DNA from: Clostridium scatologenes
GTDB lineage: Bacteria > Bacillota > Clostridia > Clostridiales > Clostridiaceae
Length of the DNA: 64,000 bases
NCBI RefSeq assembly: GCF_000968375.1
Contig: NZ_CP009933.1
Span: 2,480,001 to 2,544,000, forward strand
Direction of reading: 5' to 3'
This document shows, one piece after another, positions 17,216 to 25,386 of this stretch. The notes beneath the pieces are model-generated. The model saw only the letters and a program-made list of their open reading frames with translations. It was not told where the DNA came from and did not search any database. A program made the position numbers and the translations under genes. The number at the start of each line of letters is the position of its first letter. The stretch's first letter is position 1.

Positions 17216-18016
17216 TTATCTTTTTTTCATAAAATATTCTCTCAGAAAATCTGGAAAATATATAACTATCTTATATAAAAAAGAAACAGCAACTTTATAA
17301 CGAGCATTAAGTCTTTTTTTTAAAATTATATCACTAATAGCTTGTGCTGCCAATTTAGGATCAGCTTGTTTTTGCTTTTTTCTATACTTGTCATCTGATT
17401 TATAAAAATGTGAATAACAAGAATTTGGATTTCCCATAACATCACTTGAATTGTCTACTAATGTGTTAAAAAAATTGGTTTTCATGGGCCCTGGCTCAAT
17501 AACGGTACTCTGAATATTGTAGTTGTGTAATTCTAAACGCAGTGTGTCACTTAATGCCTCAACTGCAAATTTTGATGCACAATAAGCTCCATTAATGGAT
17601 TGAACAAATTTTCCTGAAATGGATCCAATATTTATAATCTTACCATATTGCTTTTTACGCATTTCTGGAACAACTGCCTGAATCATGTTAATAATACCAA
17701 ATACATTTACATCAAACATATTTTTAGAACTATTTATATCAATTTCTTCCAAAGCTCCCCTAAGTGAATAACCAGCGTTATTTACAAGGATATCAATTTT
17801 ATGAAATTTTGATATCACTCGATTTATTGTCTTCTGAATAGACTCTTTCTGTGTAACATCCAGTGGTAATTTTAAAGACGCAGGTAAATCCTTTAAAGTT
17901 TCCACATTTCTTGCTGTTGCAACAACCATACATCCTTTCTGAGATAATATATTACAAAGCTCTCTCCCAATCCCTGTAGAGCATCCAGTAATTAAAACAA
18001 CTATTTCATTTTTCAT
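17216..18016 (-). CDS. Short-chain dehydrogenase/reductase
   Basis: A 266-residue classical SDR. The cofactor motif TGCSTGIG (residues about 10-17), the NNAG motif, the catalytic Ser (NIGSISGKF) and YCASK (Tyr and Lys) are all present; the C-terminal extension (RYKVAVSFLYKIVIYFPDF) is membrane-seeking, as in SDRs acting on lipophilic substrates. The ATG at 18016 is preferred because GGAGG lies 9 bases before it; a TTG at 18025 abuts the ribosome site. It lies 64 bases downstream of the Crp/Fnr-type gene and is probably controlled by it. Confidence 0.87.
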   Translation of the reverse strand: MKNEIVVLITGCSTGIGRELCNILSQKGCMVVATARNVETLKDLPASLKLPLDVTQKESIQKTINRVISKFHKIDILVNNAGYSLRGALEEIDINSSKNMFDVNVFGIINMIQAVVPEMRKKQYGKIINIGSISGKFVQSINGAYCASKFAVEALSDTLRLELHNYNIQSTVIEPGPMKTNFFNTLVDNSSDVMGNPNSCYSHFYKSDDKYRKKQKQADPKLAAQAISDIILKKRLNARYKVAVSFLYKIVIYFPDFLREYFMKKR

Positions 18017-18080
18017 AACAATCAACCTCCAGTGCTAAAAATTAATTACATCATAAATCACCTGGAGATTTATTGCATTA

Positions 18081-18680
18081 TCATTTGTTAAGATTTAATT
18101 TTCTTCTTATTCTGCTAAGGGACACAGGAGTTATTCCTAAATAGGATGCAAGATGACACTGCTTAATACGGTCTTCCAAATCAGGATATGTATTAAGAAA
18201 TTGTTTATATCGCTTCACACTATCTAATAATTTAAAACTAATTGCATGCTCTTCTTTTATGACAAGTACCTTATCAATCATTTTTTTGTAAAATAAAAGT
18301 AATTGATAATTTCCATCCACTATTTTTTCAAAATCAGAAATCTTGACTACAAGAATCTCACTATCTTCTAGTGCTTGTATACAATACATGGATTGTTTTT
18401 GAGACAGATATGCTGCATAAGAAAATAATATATCTCCTTCTGAATAAAAATATTTTGTTACATCATTGCCTGATTTATCAATATAATAAGAGCGGAAGAC
18501 ACCCTTAATAATAAAACCTATTTCAGTAGATTTTTCACCTTCCTGTAAAAAAAACATATCCTTTTTTAATATCTTAGGTCTAGAAATATTCTTTAATAAA
18601 GTAATATTTTCCTCATCAAGAAAAATATCATTACTTTTTAAAAGGTTCACCCATAAAATGTTATTTACATTTTCATTCAT
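18081..18680 (-). CDS. Crp/Fnr-family transcriptional regulator
   Basis: A 199-residue regulator. Residues 25-130 form the cyclic-nucleotide-type beta barrel (LQEGEKSTEIGFIIKGVFRSYY); the C-terminal helix-turn-helix is short and ends in LASYLGITPVSLSRIRRKLN, the pattern of the Crp branch that often controls adjacent oxidoreductase or redox genes. There are no cysteines placed as in FNR, so an iron-sulfur cluster is unlikely. It is the first gene before the SDR on the same strand. Confidence 0.87.
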   Translation of the reverse strand: MNENVNNILWVNLLKSNDIFLDEENITLLKNISRPKILKKDMFFLQEGEKSTEIGFIIKGVFRSYYIDKSGNDVTKYFYSEGDILFSYAAYLSQKQSMYCIQALEDSEILVVKISDFEKIVDGNYQLLLFYKKMIDKVLVIKEEHAISFKLLDSVKRYKQFLNTYPDLEDRIKQCHLASYLGITPVSLSRIRRKLNLNK

Positions 18681-18756
18681 GTAAAAAACTCTCCTCTTTT
18701 AAATATTCATTTACTTAAAGCATAGCATAAATTCTAAAATTTACATAGAAAGTATC

Positions 18757-19020
18757 AAGTGATTCTTAGACTCAGGTGGAGTTTGCTTGTGAGGAATACC
18801 TCTTGCCTGAGCAAAAGCTCGTAAAATGTAATTTAGACATTTTACCCATCTGAGTCTTAGAAGAACTTATCCAGGCACGTAGCAGTGCTTAGCCCCCAGT
18901 TAAGTAGAGAGCCAAAATCTATGATTTTGTGCAAATCACTTACTCCTTCGACAATAGGAGAAGGAGTTTCATATAAAGAAGATGTGGGTATTAGCGATGG
19001 TAGCGATCGCATAAAGCATT
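18757..19020. repeat. Structured non-coding repeat, copy A
   Basis: This region between the Crp-type and MFS genes has no credible gene. Bases 18757-18814 are repeated with 51 of 58 identities at 27768-27825. Several stems can be drawn: CTCAGG/CCTGAG enclosing GAGG-aata-CCTC; 18765-18775 with 18850-18860; GCAC/GTGC near 18876; TGATTT/AAATCA near 18922; CTCCTT/AAGGAG near 18950. The density of stems suggests a degenerate mobile element end or a structured RNA. The direction is unknown. Confidence 0.5.
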
Positions 19021-19069
19021 AAATTTCTGTAATATCTAAAATCATAATTATACACTAAAAACTTTATAT

Positions 19070-20305
19070 TTACTTATTTACATGGATACCTTCATATAAA
19101 ACTAGTATTGCTGCTGCTGTAAGGATCATACCCATAAAAGCAGGTGCAGCATGTCCAAGTGCTACATATATTTGACCTCCAATGATAGGTCCAATCATTC
19201 TTGCTAAAGCTTGAATAGATTGGCTGCCTCCTTGAATCCTTCCTTGTTCACTAGAATCCACAGATTTGGAGACCATCCCATTGAAGGAAGGACCAAATAT
19301 GGAATCACCAAAACCAAATATAAACATTCCAGCGATAAAAATAGGATAAAATGAGAGCAAAGCTGATGCTGCAATAAAACCGTAGCCTATAATCTCTGAA
19401 GCCATTCCAAGGACTGCTATCTGTTTATCACTGAGTTTTATCAAAAGCTTTGGCATTATTAAGCTTTGTGAAATTATGTCTTGAAATCCCATAATTGAAA
19501 ACATAAGTCCAATTATTGCAGGCTTCCAATTGAAGGTATCCATTGTAAATTGTGAAAAAACTGCCTGCAGAGACCCATTAGGTATCCAAAGTAAGAATGC
19601 TGATACAAGCAGTCTTTTTAAGTTTTTTATAGAAAGTATGCTTACAAGCTGTGTAAATGGATTCAGTCTTACAAAAGTAATCTCTTTCAGTCTATTATTC
19701 CTATGAAGGCTCTCAGGCATAAAAAAGAATCCATAAACAACATTCAATATAGTTATTATTGCTCCAAAATACATTGGAACAGAATAACCAAACTTAGCAA
19801 GTAATCCACCTAAAGTTGGCCCAATGACAGTACCAACACCCACAACTGCACTGGCCCATCCAAAGTATTTAGTTCTCTGATCTGGAGGAATGATATCTGC
19901 AAAGTATGCTAAAATAGTGCTTATGTCCCCACCTGTTATACCATCTATTATGCGTCCAGCAAATAGTATCCATAACGCTCCTCCTATACCAAAAACTAAG
20001 TACCCCACTGATGAACCCAAAAGGCATATTAAAAGTACTGGGCGACGACCATATTTGTCACTCAAAGCTCCAAGTACTGGAGCTGCAAAAAACACGCAGA
20101 CTGCATAAACAGAGGTAAGCAGCGTAACAACTATAGCTTGATCTCCAGGATTGCTTATATATGGCTTAACTAAGAATGGAATCACAGGTGCTGCGATAGT
20201 AAAGCCTAATCCACAAAGAAACATAGATATGATACCAAATATTAAAGCCTTTTTGTCTATGGATTGTTCTGTGTTCAGTTCTTTGTATGATCTAAATATT
20301 GACAT
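19070..20305 (-). CDS. MFS drug efflux transporter
   Basis: A 411-residue major facilitator with twelve predicted membrane helices. Motif A between helices 2 and 3 is GALSDKYGRRPVLL, and motif C-like GWASAVVGVGTVIGPTLGG lies in helix 5, which marks drug/H+ antiporters of the TetA group. The cytoplasmic loop after helix 6 is about 30 residues. The ATG follows GGGAG. Two 18-bp MarR-type dyads lie in its promoter region, and the MarR gene is directly upstream, so the pump is probably induced by its own substrate. The specific substrate is unknown. Confidence 0.9.
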   Translation of the reverse strand: MSIFRSYKELNTEQSIDKKALIFGIISMFLCGLGFTIAAPVIPFLVKPYISNPGDQAIVVTLLTSVYAVCVFFAAPVLGALSDKYGRRPVLLICLLGSSVGYLVFGIGGALWILFAGRIIDGITGGDISTILAYFADIIPPDQRTKYFGWASAVVGVGTVIGPTLGGLLAKFGYSVPMYFGAIITILNVVYGFFFMPESLHRNNRLKEITFVRLNPFTQLVSILSIKNLKRLLVSAFLLWIPNGSLQAVFSQFTMDTFNWKPAIIGLMFSIMGFQDIISQSLIMPKLLIKLSDKQIAVLGMASEIIGYGFIAASALLSFYPIFIAGMFIFGFGDSIFGPSFNGMVSKSVDSSEQGRIQGGSQSIQALARMIGPIIGGQIYVALGHAAPAFMGMILTAAAILVLYEGIHVNK

Positions 20306-20332
20306 TTAAATTCTCCCTTCAAAATTTATTTT

Positions 20333-20350
20333 TTGTTTCCTTGGCAACAT
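20333..20350. promoter_or_regulatory. MarR-type operator 1 before the MFS gene
   Basis: TTGTTTCCTTGGCAACAT is an imperfect dyad (TTGTT/AACAW) 28 bases before the MFS start. The same 18-base pattern occurs at 20369-20386 and in front of the MarR gene at 21008-21025. Confidence 0.6.
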
Positions 20351-20368
20351 AATTATTCTACCATTTTA

Positions 20369-20386
20369 TTGTTTCCTCGTCAACAA
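20369..20386. promoter_or_regulatory. MarR-type operator 2 before the MFS gene
   Basis: TTGTTTCCTCGTCAACAA, a dyad TTGTT-N8-AACAA, centred 36 bases from the first site. Two sites in the MFS leader and one before marR suggest repression of both genes by the MarR protein. Confidence 0.65.
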
Positions 20387-20394
20387 TAAAATAA

Positions 20395-20436
20395 AGCTGT
20401 GTAAAATCGCTAATATTTCAGCGTTTTCACACAGCT
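20395..20436 (-). terminator. Terminator after marR
   Basis: AGCTGTGTAAAATCGCT pairs with AGCGTTTTCACACAGCT over about 16 bases around a short A/T loop. In the minus direction it is followed by TTTATTTTATTG. It separates marR from the MFS gene, which therefore has its own promoter. Confidence 0.8.
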
Positions 20437-20467
20437 CTGCTTTAAATTATTCCTTGATACAATCACA

Positions 20468-20959
20468 CTATTCAAAATCACTTTGATCTTTTATTTCTAG
20501 ACCTTGTTTTTTTATTTCTGCATCCAAGTGCCTACTATACTTTTTCATGAAGTTAAGCATCATATCTAATTGTTCCTCAGTTACCTGATCAAATACAACT
20601 TTATCCCTCTGTTGAAACTCTTTATGCAATCCCTCATGAATTTTATAAGTTTCCTGCCCCTGTTTAGTAAGCCTAAAGTATATTTCTTTCTTATTATCCG
20701 GCTTCTGATAGCTTTCAATTGCCCCTTTTTTTATGAGCTTCTTAGTTATTTTACTTATAGCACCTCTAGTCATATAAAAAGATTCTGCAAGTTTTGTAAC
20801 ATTAGAATCTACATTTTCTCCAATGTATTCGATGCAATGCACTTCAGAAGACGTATATTCTTTAAGACTATCTTCCATCTTAAACTTATTAAGTGAAACC
20901 ATCTTGTTGTATACATCACTAAAACCCTTTATAATATGTTCTGCTTTATTCATGTTCAT
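20468..20959 (-). CDS. MarR-family transcriptional regulator
   Basis: A 163-residue winged-helix repressor. The recognition helix region is VTKLAESFYMTRGAISKITKKLIKKGAI, followed by the wing KPDNKKEIYFRLT and a C-terminal dimerisation helix. The ATG at 20959 has GGGAGG 7 bases before it; an upstream in-frame ATG would bury the ribosome site. A TTGTT-N8-AACAA dyad sits in its own promoter region (21008-21025) and two more before the MFS pump, consistent with a local repressor released by the drug that is exported. Confidence 0.9.
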   Translation of the reverse strand: MNMNKAEHIIKGFSDVYNKMVSLNKFKMEDSLKEYTSSEVHCIEYIGENVDSNVTKLAESFYMTRGAISKITKKLIKKGAIESYQKPDNKKEIYFRLTKQGQETYKIHEGLHKEFQQRDKVVFDQVTEEQLDMMLNFMKKYSRHLDAEIKKQGLEIKDQSDFE

Positions 20960-21007
20960 GGTTTGGCCTCCCATCTGTTGACACATTAACAATATTATAT
21001 TAAACTT

Positions 21008-21025
21008 TTGTTTCTATTTCAACAA
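21008..21025. promoter_or_regulatory. MarR-type operator before marR
   Basis: TTGTTTCTATTTCAACAA, 49 bases upstream of the marR start, shares 13 of 18 positions with both dyads before the MFS gene. It indicates autoregulation. Confidence 0.6.
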
Positions 21026-21038
21026 TATTAAAGCTCAA

Positions 21039-21572
21039 CTATTTTTCAAAACAATTTGCCATCTTAACTGTTAAAAGATGAAGTTTATAGAATGTCTTTA
21101 TTAATGTGTTCTTTGCACGTATGGTCTGTATCATTTGTGGTACTGTAATGATATACAAAACAATAACATAAATTGGACTAACTAAATGCTGAACTAATAT
21201 AGCCGCTGTAATAATACCTCCGACTGCAATTCCAATTGAAGAACCGATAACTCCTGGTGCATATTTATGAAATGCAAACGTCCAATAAATATGCTGTAAT
21301 CCATTAAATGTAGTAAACACAATAAGAATTAAAAGAACCATAGCTGATATAGACTTATTAGGTATCACATAAGCAATAGTAGTAATTAAAAATCCCCATA
21401 TACTAATTGCCCATAACCATAATCTACAGCTTAATTTTGTTGATGGTGGAGGTGTTACATAAGTACTATGATACCAATCAAGAATATTCCACTCCTCCAT
21501 TTCGTGAATAAAGAAAATGATAGGAACTATCCACATAATTGTTTTAAAATTTATTTCATTTAACATTTGCAT
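21039..21572 (-). CDS. HXXEE-domain membrane protein
   Basis: A 177-residue protein with the HXXEE signature (HEMEE at about residue 22) that names the family, followed by WNILDWYH. Five or so hydrophobic segments make it polytopic. The family's function is unknown. The ATG at 21572 follows AAAGGAG with 7-base spacing. It is divergent from a TetR-type regulator, which probably controls it; the minus-strand promoter TTGACT-17-TACCAT lies between them. Confidence 0.82.
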   Translation of the reverse strand: MQMLNEINFKTIMWIVPIIFFIHEMEEWNILDWYHSTYVTPPPSTKLSCRLWLWAISIWGFLITTIAYVIPNKSISAMVLLILIVFTTFNGLQHIYWTFAFHKYAPGVIGSSIGIAVGGIITAAILVQHLVSPIYVIVLYIITVPQMIQTIRAKNTLIKTFYKLHLLTVKMANCFEK

Positions 21573-21630
21573 AATTGTTCTCCTTTCATTGGAGCGCGCA
21601 TCCTGACACACTTGTGCCTTATTTACTATC

Positions 21631-21659
21631 ATGGTACAATTTAATTAGTTAATAGTCAA
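21631..21659 (-). promoter_or_regulatory. Promoter of the HXXEE gene
   Basis: TTGACT (21659-21654) and TACCAT (21636-21631) on the minus strand are 17 bases apart, a normal vegetative spacing. It lies in the 142-base divergent region where a TetR operator is expected. Confidence 0.5.
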
Positions 21660-21714
21660 TAAATCTAATGCAAGTGCTACATAAATTACATTTTTGTGCC
21701 ATATAGGAGGATCT

Positions 21715-22281
21715 ATGAATCAAACAGAAAATCCCATTGCTTTACAATCAAAAAAATGGATTATGGAATCATTAATAGAACTGATGAATGAAAAAACATT
21801 TCAAGAAATTACTGTCAGTGAACTAGTTGCTCATGCAGATTTAGGAAGAAGAACTTTTTATCGCAACTTTACTTCAAAAGAAGATGTATTAGAATCCTAT
21901 CTCAAAAATTTAATTCAGGAATTTATTGAACATTTATCAGCATATGAAATCTTAACACCTAATATTTGCTCATACCAAATCTTTAAATTATGTAGTAATA
22001 ATAAATCATTTTTGACAGGGTTACATAAAAGCAAAATGCTAGGGTTTCTTTTGGATGAATGGAATGTTTCACTTCCCCTCATTCACCAAATGATGATAGA
22101 CAAAATTCCTAATTTCCCTAATCAGCATAATAAAACTGCATTAGCCTACACTCTAGCCTTTAACACAGGTGGTGTTTGGAATGTGGTATCAAAATGGATA
22201 AGTTCTGGTATGAAGGAAACATCAGAAGAAATGACAAACATTGTGATGGACTTAGTAAAATTTAAATTGATGCTTGTTTAA
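21715..22281 (+). CDS. TetR-family transcriptional regulator
   Basis: A 188-residue regulator. The N-terminal helix-turn-helix is typical (FQEITVSELVAHADLGRRTFYRNFTSKEDVL); the C-terminal ligand domain shows the TetR_C_7-like pattern found in regulators of the DhaS/YfiR type. The ATG at 21715 follows AGGAGG with 4-base spacing. It is divergent from the HXXEE gene, its likely target. An 11-bp perfect hairpin overlaps its stop codon. Confidence 0.87.
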   Translation: MNQTENPIALQSKKWIMESLIELMNEKTFQEITVSELVAHADLGRRTFYRNFTSKEDVLESYLKNLIQEFIEHLSAYEILTPNICSYQIFKLCSNNKSFLTGLHKSKMLGFLLDEWNVSLPLIHQMMIDKIPNFPNQHNKTALAYTLAFNTGGVWNVVSKWISSGMKETSEEMTNIVMDLVKFKLMLV

Positions 22282-22295
22282 TACACAAGCATCAA
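22267..22295. terminator. Hairpin between convergent TetR and transketolase genes
   Basis: TTGATGCTTGT (22267-22277) pairs perfectly with ACAAGCATCAA (22285-22295) around a 7-base loop, spanning the TetR stop codon. No clear T tract is seen in either direction, so it may be a weak bidirectional terminator for the convergent genes. Confidence 0.5.
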
Positions 22296-22328
22296 TCCTA
22301 TGCAATCATTATAAATTATGTTACAAAA

Positions 22329-23291
22329 TTAAAGCATCTTTTTCACTGTTTCAGCAATACTATGTGAATCCAGGCCATAATATTTATAGATAGCAGTATC
22401 AGCACCAATAACACTGAACTCATCAGGTAACCCAATTCTCTTAAACTTGCAGTGTACACCAGCTTCTGCTATAACTTCAGCTACTGCACCACCAAGGCCA
22501 CCATTAATGCTCTGATCTTCAACGGTTACAACAAAACCTGTTTCCTTTGCAGATTTTAAAACTATATCAACATCAAAGGGTTTAATAGTATGCATATCTA
22601 TAACTCTAGCATTTACACCTGTTTCTGCAAGCTCCTTTGCTGCCATAAGAGACCAATACACGCTGTTACCTGTTCCAATTAAAGTCAAATCATTGCCTTC
22701 CTTTACAGTAATAGCTTTACCAATTTTAAATTCATAATCATTATCTTTATATACATCTGGCTCCGCACCTCTTGCAATACGAATAATCATAGGTCCTTTA
22801 TAAGTCATTGACTCTCTTACCACTTTCCTACACTGCCCTGCATCTGCTGGAACACAAATTGTTAGGTTTGGTATTGCTCTATAAAATGACAAATCAGCAA
22901 TAACATTGTGGGTAGGACCTCCTCCAGATGTAACCCCTGAATGAGTTCCAATCAATCTTACAGGAACATCATTATAAGCAATATCTGTGTGTATCTGATC
23001 TGCTGCCCTCAGAGGAAGAAATGGTCCAAATACTTGTGAAAATACAATTTTGCCAGAAAGAGCTAATCCCGCAGATATACCAACCTGGTTGGCTTCCGCA
23101 ATGCCAATATTAAAACAACGTTCAGGATATTTTTTTATAAACTTTCCAGTAGATGTGGATGGTGCAACATTATCAGAATAAGTAAATGCAAATTCTAATC
23201 CTTCATCTGCCATTTTCATTAATTCGACCCCATAAGCTTCTCTTGCGGATGATAACATCTGATCAAAATCGAAAGTTGTTTCAACTGCCAT
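22329..23291 (-). CDS. Transketolase, C-terminal subunit
   Basis: A 320-residue subunit carrying the pyrimidine-binding and C-terminal domains of a split transketolase. The motif ERCFNIGIAEANQVGISAGLALSGK contains the catalytic Glu for the thiamine aminopyrimidine; later GGVTSGGGPTHNVIADLSFYRAIPN and the GTGNSVYWSLMAAKEL C-terminal domain follow. It forms the active site with the N-terminal subunit encoded just upstream (3 bases between the genes). It moves two-carbon ketol units between sugars; here it closes a catabolic operon. Confidence 0.93.
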   Translation of the reverse strand: MAVETTFDFDQMLSSAREAYGVELMKMADEGLEFAFTYSDNVAPSTSTGKFIKKYPERCFNIGIAEANQVGISAGLALSGKIVFSQVFGPFLPLRAADQIHTDIAYNDVPVRLIGTHSGVTSGGGPTHNVIADLSFYRAIPNLTICVPADAGQCRKVVRESMTYKGPMIIRIARGAEPDVYKDNDYEFKIGKAITVKEGNDLTLIGTGNSVYWSLMAAKELAETGVNARVIDMHTIKPFDVDIVLKSAKETGFVVTVEDQSINGGLGGAVAEVIAEAGVHCKFKRIGLPDEFSVIGADTAIYKYYGLDSHSIAETVKKML

Positions 23292-23294
23292 AAT

Positions 23295-24161
23295 TTATCT
23301 CACCTTTCTATTATTTTCTATTGATTTTAGTGCCTCGTCTAACTGCTCTTTGGCAATTCCGCCGCCATGCCATACTGCATTATTTTCCATAAATGAAACA
23401 CCACAGCCCTTAGTGGTATTGGAAATAATACATATTGGCTTTCTTCTAGTTTCTGGATCTGCTGGTGGAAGAGATTGCAGGGCACTACAAACTTCATACA
23501 TGTCATTTCCTTGAATCTCTATAACATCCCATCCAAAAGCCTTTATCTTATCTCCTAAAGGATCAATATTCATTACATCACTTGTGAAACCAGTCATCTG
23601 TAGGCGATTTTTATCAACAATTGCTACAAGATTGCCAAGTTTATAATGACCTGCTGCCATAAATGCTTCCCAATTTGAACCCTCTTCAATTTCGCCATCT
23701 CCTATGATACAGAAAGTTCTCCAGTAGGACTTTGACATTCTAGCACCTAATGCTAAACCTGTAGCTATGGATAATCCATGACCTAAAGAACCTGTTGATG
23801 CTTCAATGGCAGGAACATATTTTCTATTAGGGTGCATACCAAATTTGGCAGTATTTAAGGTTTCAAAATGTTCTACCATATATTCCATTGTATACATTCC
23901 TAAATCTGAAAATATAGTATACAATGTTTCTCCACAATGACCTTTGCTTAAAATCAATCTATCTCTTTTTTCCCATTTAGGATTTTTAGGATCGTAGTTC
24001 ATGTACTTGTAATAGAGACCAACAGCCATATCAACGATAGACAATTCTCCTCCAAGGTGACCCATACCTATTTCATAGATAAATGAGCATAGCTTTTTTC
24101 GAATCTCTACTGCCTTATCTTCTAATTGTTTAACTTGTTCCATATCAACATTACAATACAT
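23295..24161 (-). CDS. Transketolase, N-terminal subunit
   Basis: A 288-residue subunit binding thiamine diphosphate. The ThDP motif is visible as GDGEIEEGSNWEAFMAAGHYKLGNLVAIVDKN (GDG-X20+-N); the metal and diphosphate region SKGHCGETLY and GSLGHGLSIATGLALGARM are intact. The ATG at 24161 has GGAG 9 bases upstream; the ATG at 24170 overlaps the ribosome site. It is followed by its partner subunit. It is preceded by a 160-base structured gap after the zinc dehydrogenase gene. Confidence 0.93.
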   Translation of the reverse strand: MYCNVDMEQVKQLEDKAVEIRKKLCSFIYEIGMGHLGGELSIVDMAVGLYYKYMNYDPKNPKWEKRDRLILSKGHCGETLYTIFSDLGMYTMEYMVEHFETLNTAKFGMHPNRKYVPAIEASTGSLGHGLSIATGLALGARMSKSYWRTFCIIGDGEIEEGSNWEAFMAAGHYKLGNLVAIVDKNRLQMTGFTSDVMNIDPLGDKIKAFGWDVIEIQGNDMYEVCSALQSLPPADPETRRKPICIISNTTKGCGVSFMENNAVWHGGGIAKEQLDEALKSIENNRKVR

Positions 24162-24187
24162 AATAGGCATCTCCTTTTTTCATTTAT

Positions 24188-24302
24188 TTATCTGATGGCT
24201 ACCTACTGTAACCTCCCACTTCTATCAAAGTGGCAGATAACAGTAGCTACGCCCCTAGATAATTCATCTAAACTTAGTGGGAGCAACAAACTCCCACTAA
24301 GT
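24188..24302 (-). promoter_or_regulatory. Two hairpins between the zinc dehydrogenase and transketolase genes
   Basis: In transcript order, ACTTAGTGGGAG/CTCCCACTAAGT (24302-24272) forms a perfect 12-bp stem with a 7-base loop, 21 bases after the dehydrogenase stop. Then 24262-24188 forms an interrupted long stem (TTATCT...AGATAA outside, CTACTGTTA/TAACAGTAG-like pairs and CCACTT/AAGTGG inside) close to the transketolase ribosome site. They are likely to affect message stability or separate expression of the last two genes. Confidence 0.55.
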
Positions 24303-24323
24303 AAGATTCATTGATAAATGTTT

Positions 24324-25367
24324 TTAAAAATCATTACATTTAATAAGTATTTTTGGATATTTTCCACTAATTTGAGCAGCGAAAGCTTCTTCTGCCTGAT
24401 CAATAGTGAAGATTTTCTGTATAAAAGGTTTCAAATTCATTCTAGGCATAATTTCAGCAGCACGTGGAAATGCATATGGAGCTACATTTATACTAGAAAT
24501 AGTCAATTCCTTGCTGTACAATTTATCATATAAATTCAGTGGCATATCATAGTTCTTTGGAAACATTGCAATATAGAGAACAGTTCCTCCTTTTGCAGCT
24601 ATTTCACTAGCTGCTGGTGCAGCATTAGGTGAGCCTGAAGCCTCTATTACCAAATCAAAACCTAACCCATTAGTTATTTTATTGGATTCTACACATACAT
24701 CCTGCTCCAAAGGATTGATAACATAATCAGCACCAAATTCTTTGGCAAGTTCTTGCCTTTCCTTGATAGGTTCTATAAGTGTAAGTGACGTAGCTCCAAA
24801 CATTTTCATTGCTTGGAGTGACAATAATCCTATAGGTCCTCCGCCTGAAATGGCAACCCTTTGACCAATCTTCATATTTGTTTTGTCCACAATTCTAACT
24901 GCAATTGATACAGGCTCTAACAGGCATGCTTCTTCTAAGCTTACATCATCTGGAACTTTAAATACCTGTGATTCATGCCATACTACATATTCGGACATAC
25001 CAGGCTTGTTATCCTGATATTCACAGAACTGCTCCTGACCATTTCGGCAATAATAACATGTACCACAAAATCTTAAAAAGTTTCCTGCAACCCTATCACC
25101 TACTTTTAATCCCTTTTTAACAGCTTTTTTACCAATTTCTACAATAGTACCTGAAATCTCATGTCCTATTCCAAAGGGAGGTTCAAGTCCAAAAATTCCT
25201 TCTACTAAGTGTGGATCAGAACCACATATTGAACAGTAAGCAACCTTTATTTTGACATCCTCATCTCCCATTTCCTGCTCGGGCATATCTATAACCTGAA
25301 CACGTCCCCTCTTATTAACATCAGGATCTTTTAAACTTCCTACCTTAACACAAGCAATAGTCTTCAT
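24324..25367 (-). CDS. Zinc-dependent medium-chain dehydrogenase (sorbitol/threonine dehydrogenase-like)
   Basis: A 347-residue MDR enzyme. The catalytic zinc ligands are seen in CSICGSDPH (Cys) and GIGHEISG (His-Glu); the structural zinc cysteines occur in FCGTCYYCRNGQEQFC; the cofactor fold is VAISGGGPIGLLSLQAMKMFGA with an acidic end (LIEP), favouring NAD+. The family oxidises polyols, threonine or sugar acids at a secondary hydroxyl. Position in the operon between an SDR and the transketolase genes suggests it converts an imported polyol or ketose derivative. The exact substrate is undetermined. The start has AAGGAGG. Confidence 0.9.
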   Translation of the reverse strand: MKTIACVKVGSLKDPDVNKRGRVQVIDMPEQEMGDEDVKIKVAYCSICGSDPHLVEGIFGLEPPFGIGHEISGTIVEIGKKAVKKGLKVGDRVAGNFLRFCGTCYYCRNGQEQFCEYQDNKPGMSEYVVWHESQVFKVPDDVSLEEACLLEPVSIAVRIVDKTNMKIGQRVAISGGGPIGLLSLQAMKMFGATSLTLIEPIKERQELAKEFGADYVINPLEQDVCVESNKITNGLGFDLVIEASGSPNAAPAASEIAAKGGTVLYIAMFPKNYDMPLNLYDKLYSKELTISSINVAPYAFPRAAEIMPRMNLKPFIQKIFTIDQAEEAFAAQISGKYPKILIKCNDF

Positions 25368-25386
25368 AAATTAACACCTCCTTATT

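Noticed and set aside
24188..24262. Thiamine diphosphate riboswitch before the transketolase genes
   Set aside because: The conserved CUGAGA and ACCUGAUCUGG elements of that riboswitch are absent.
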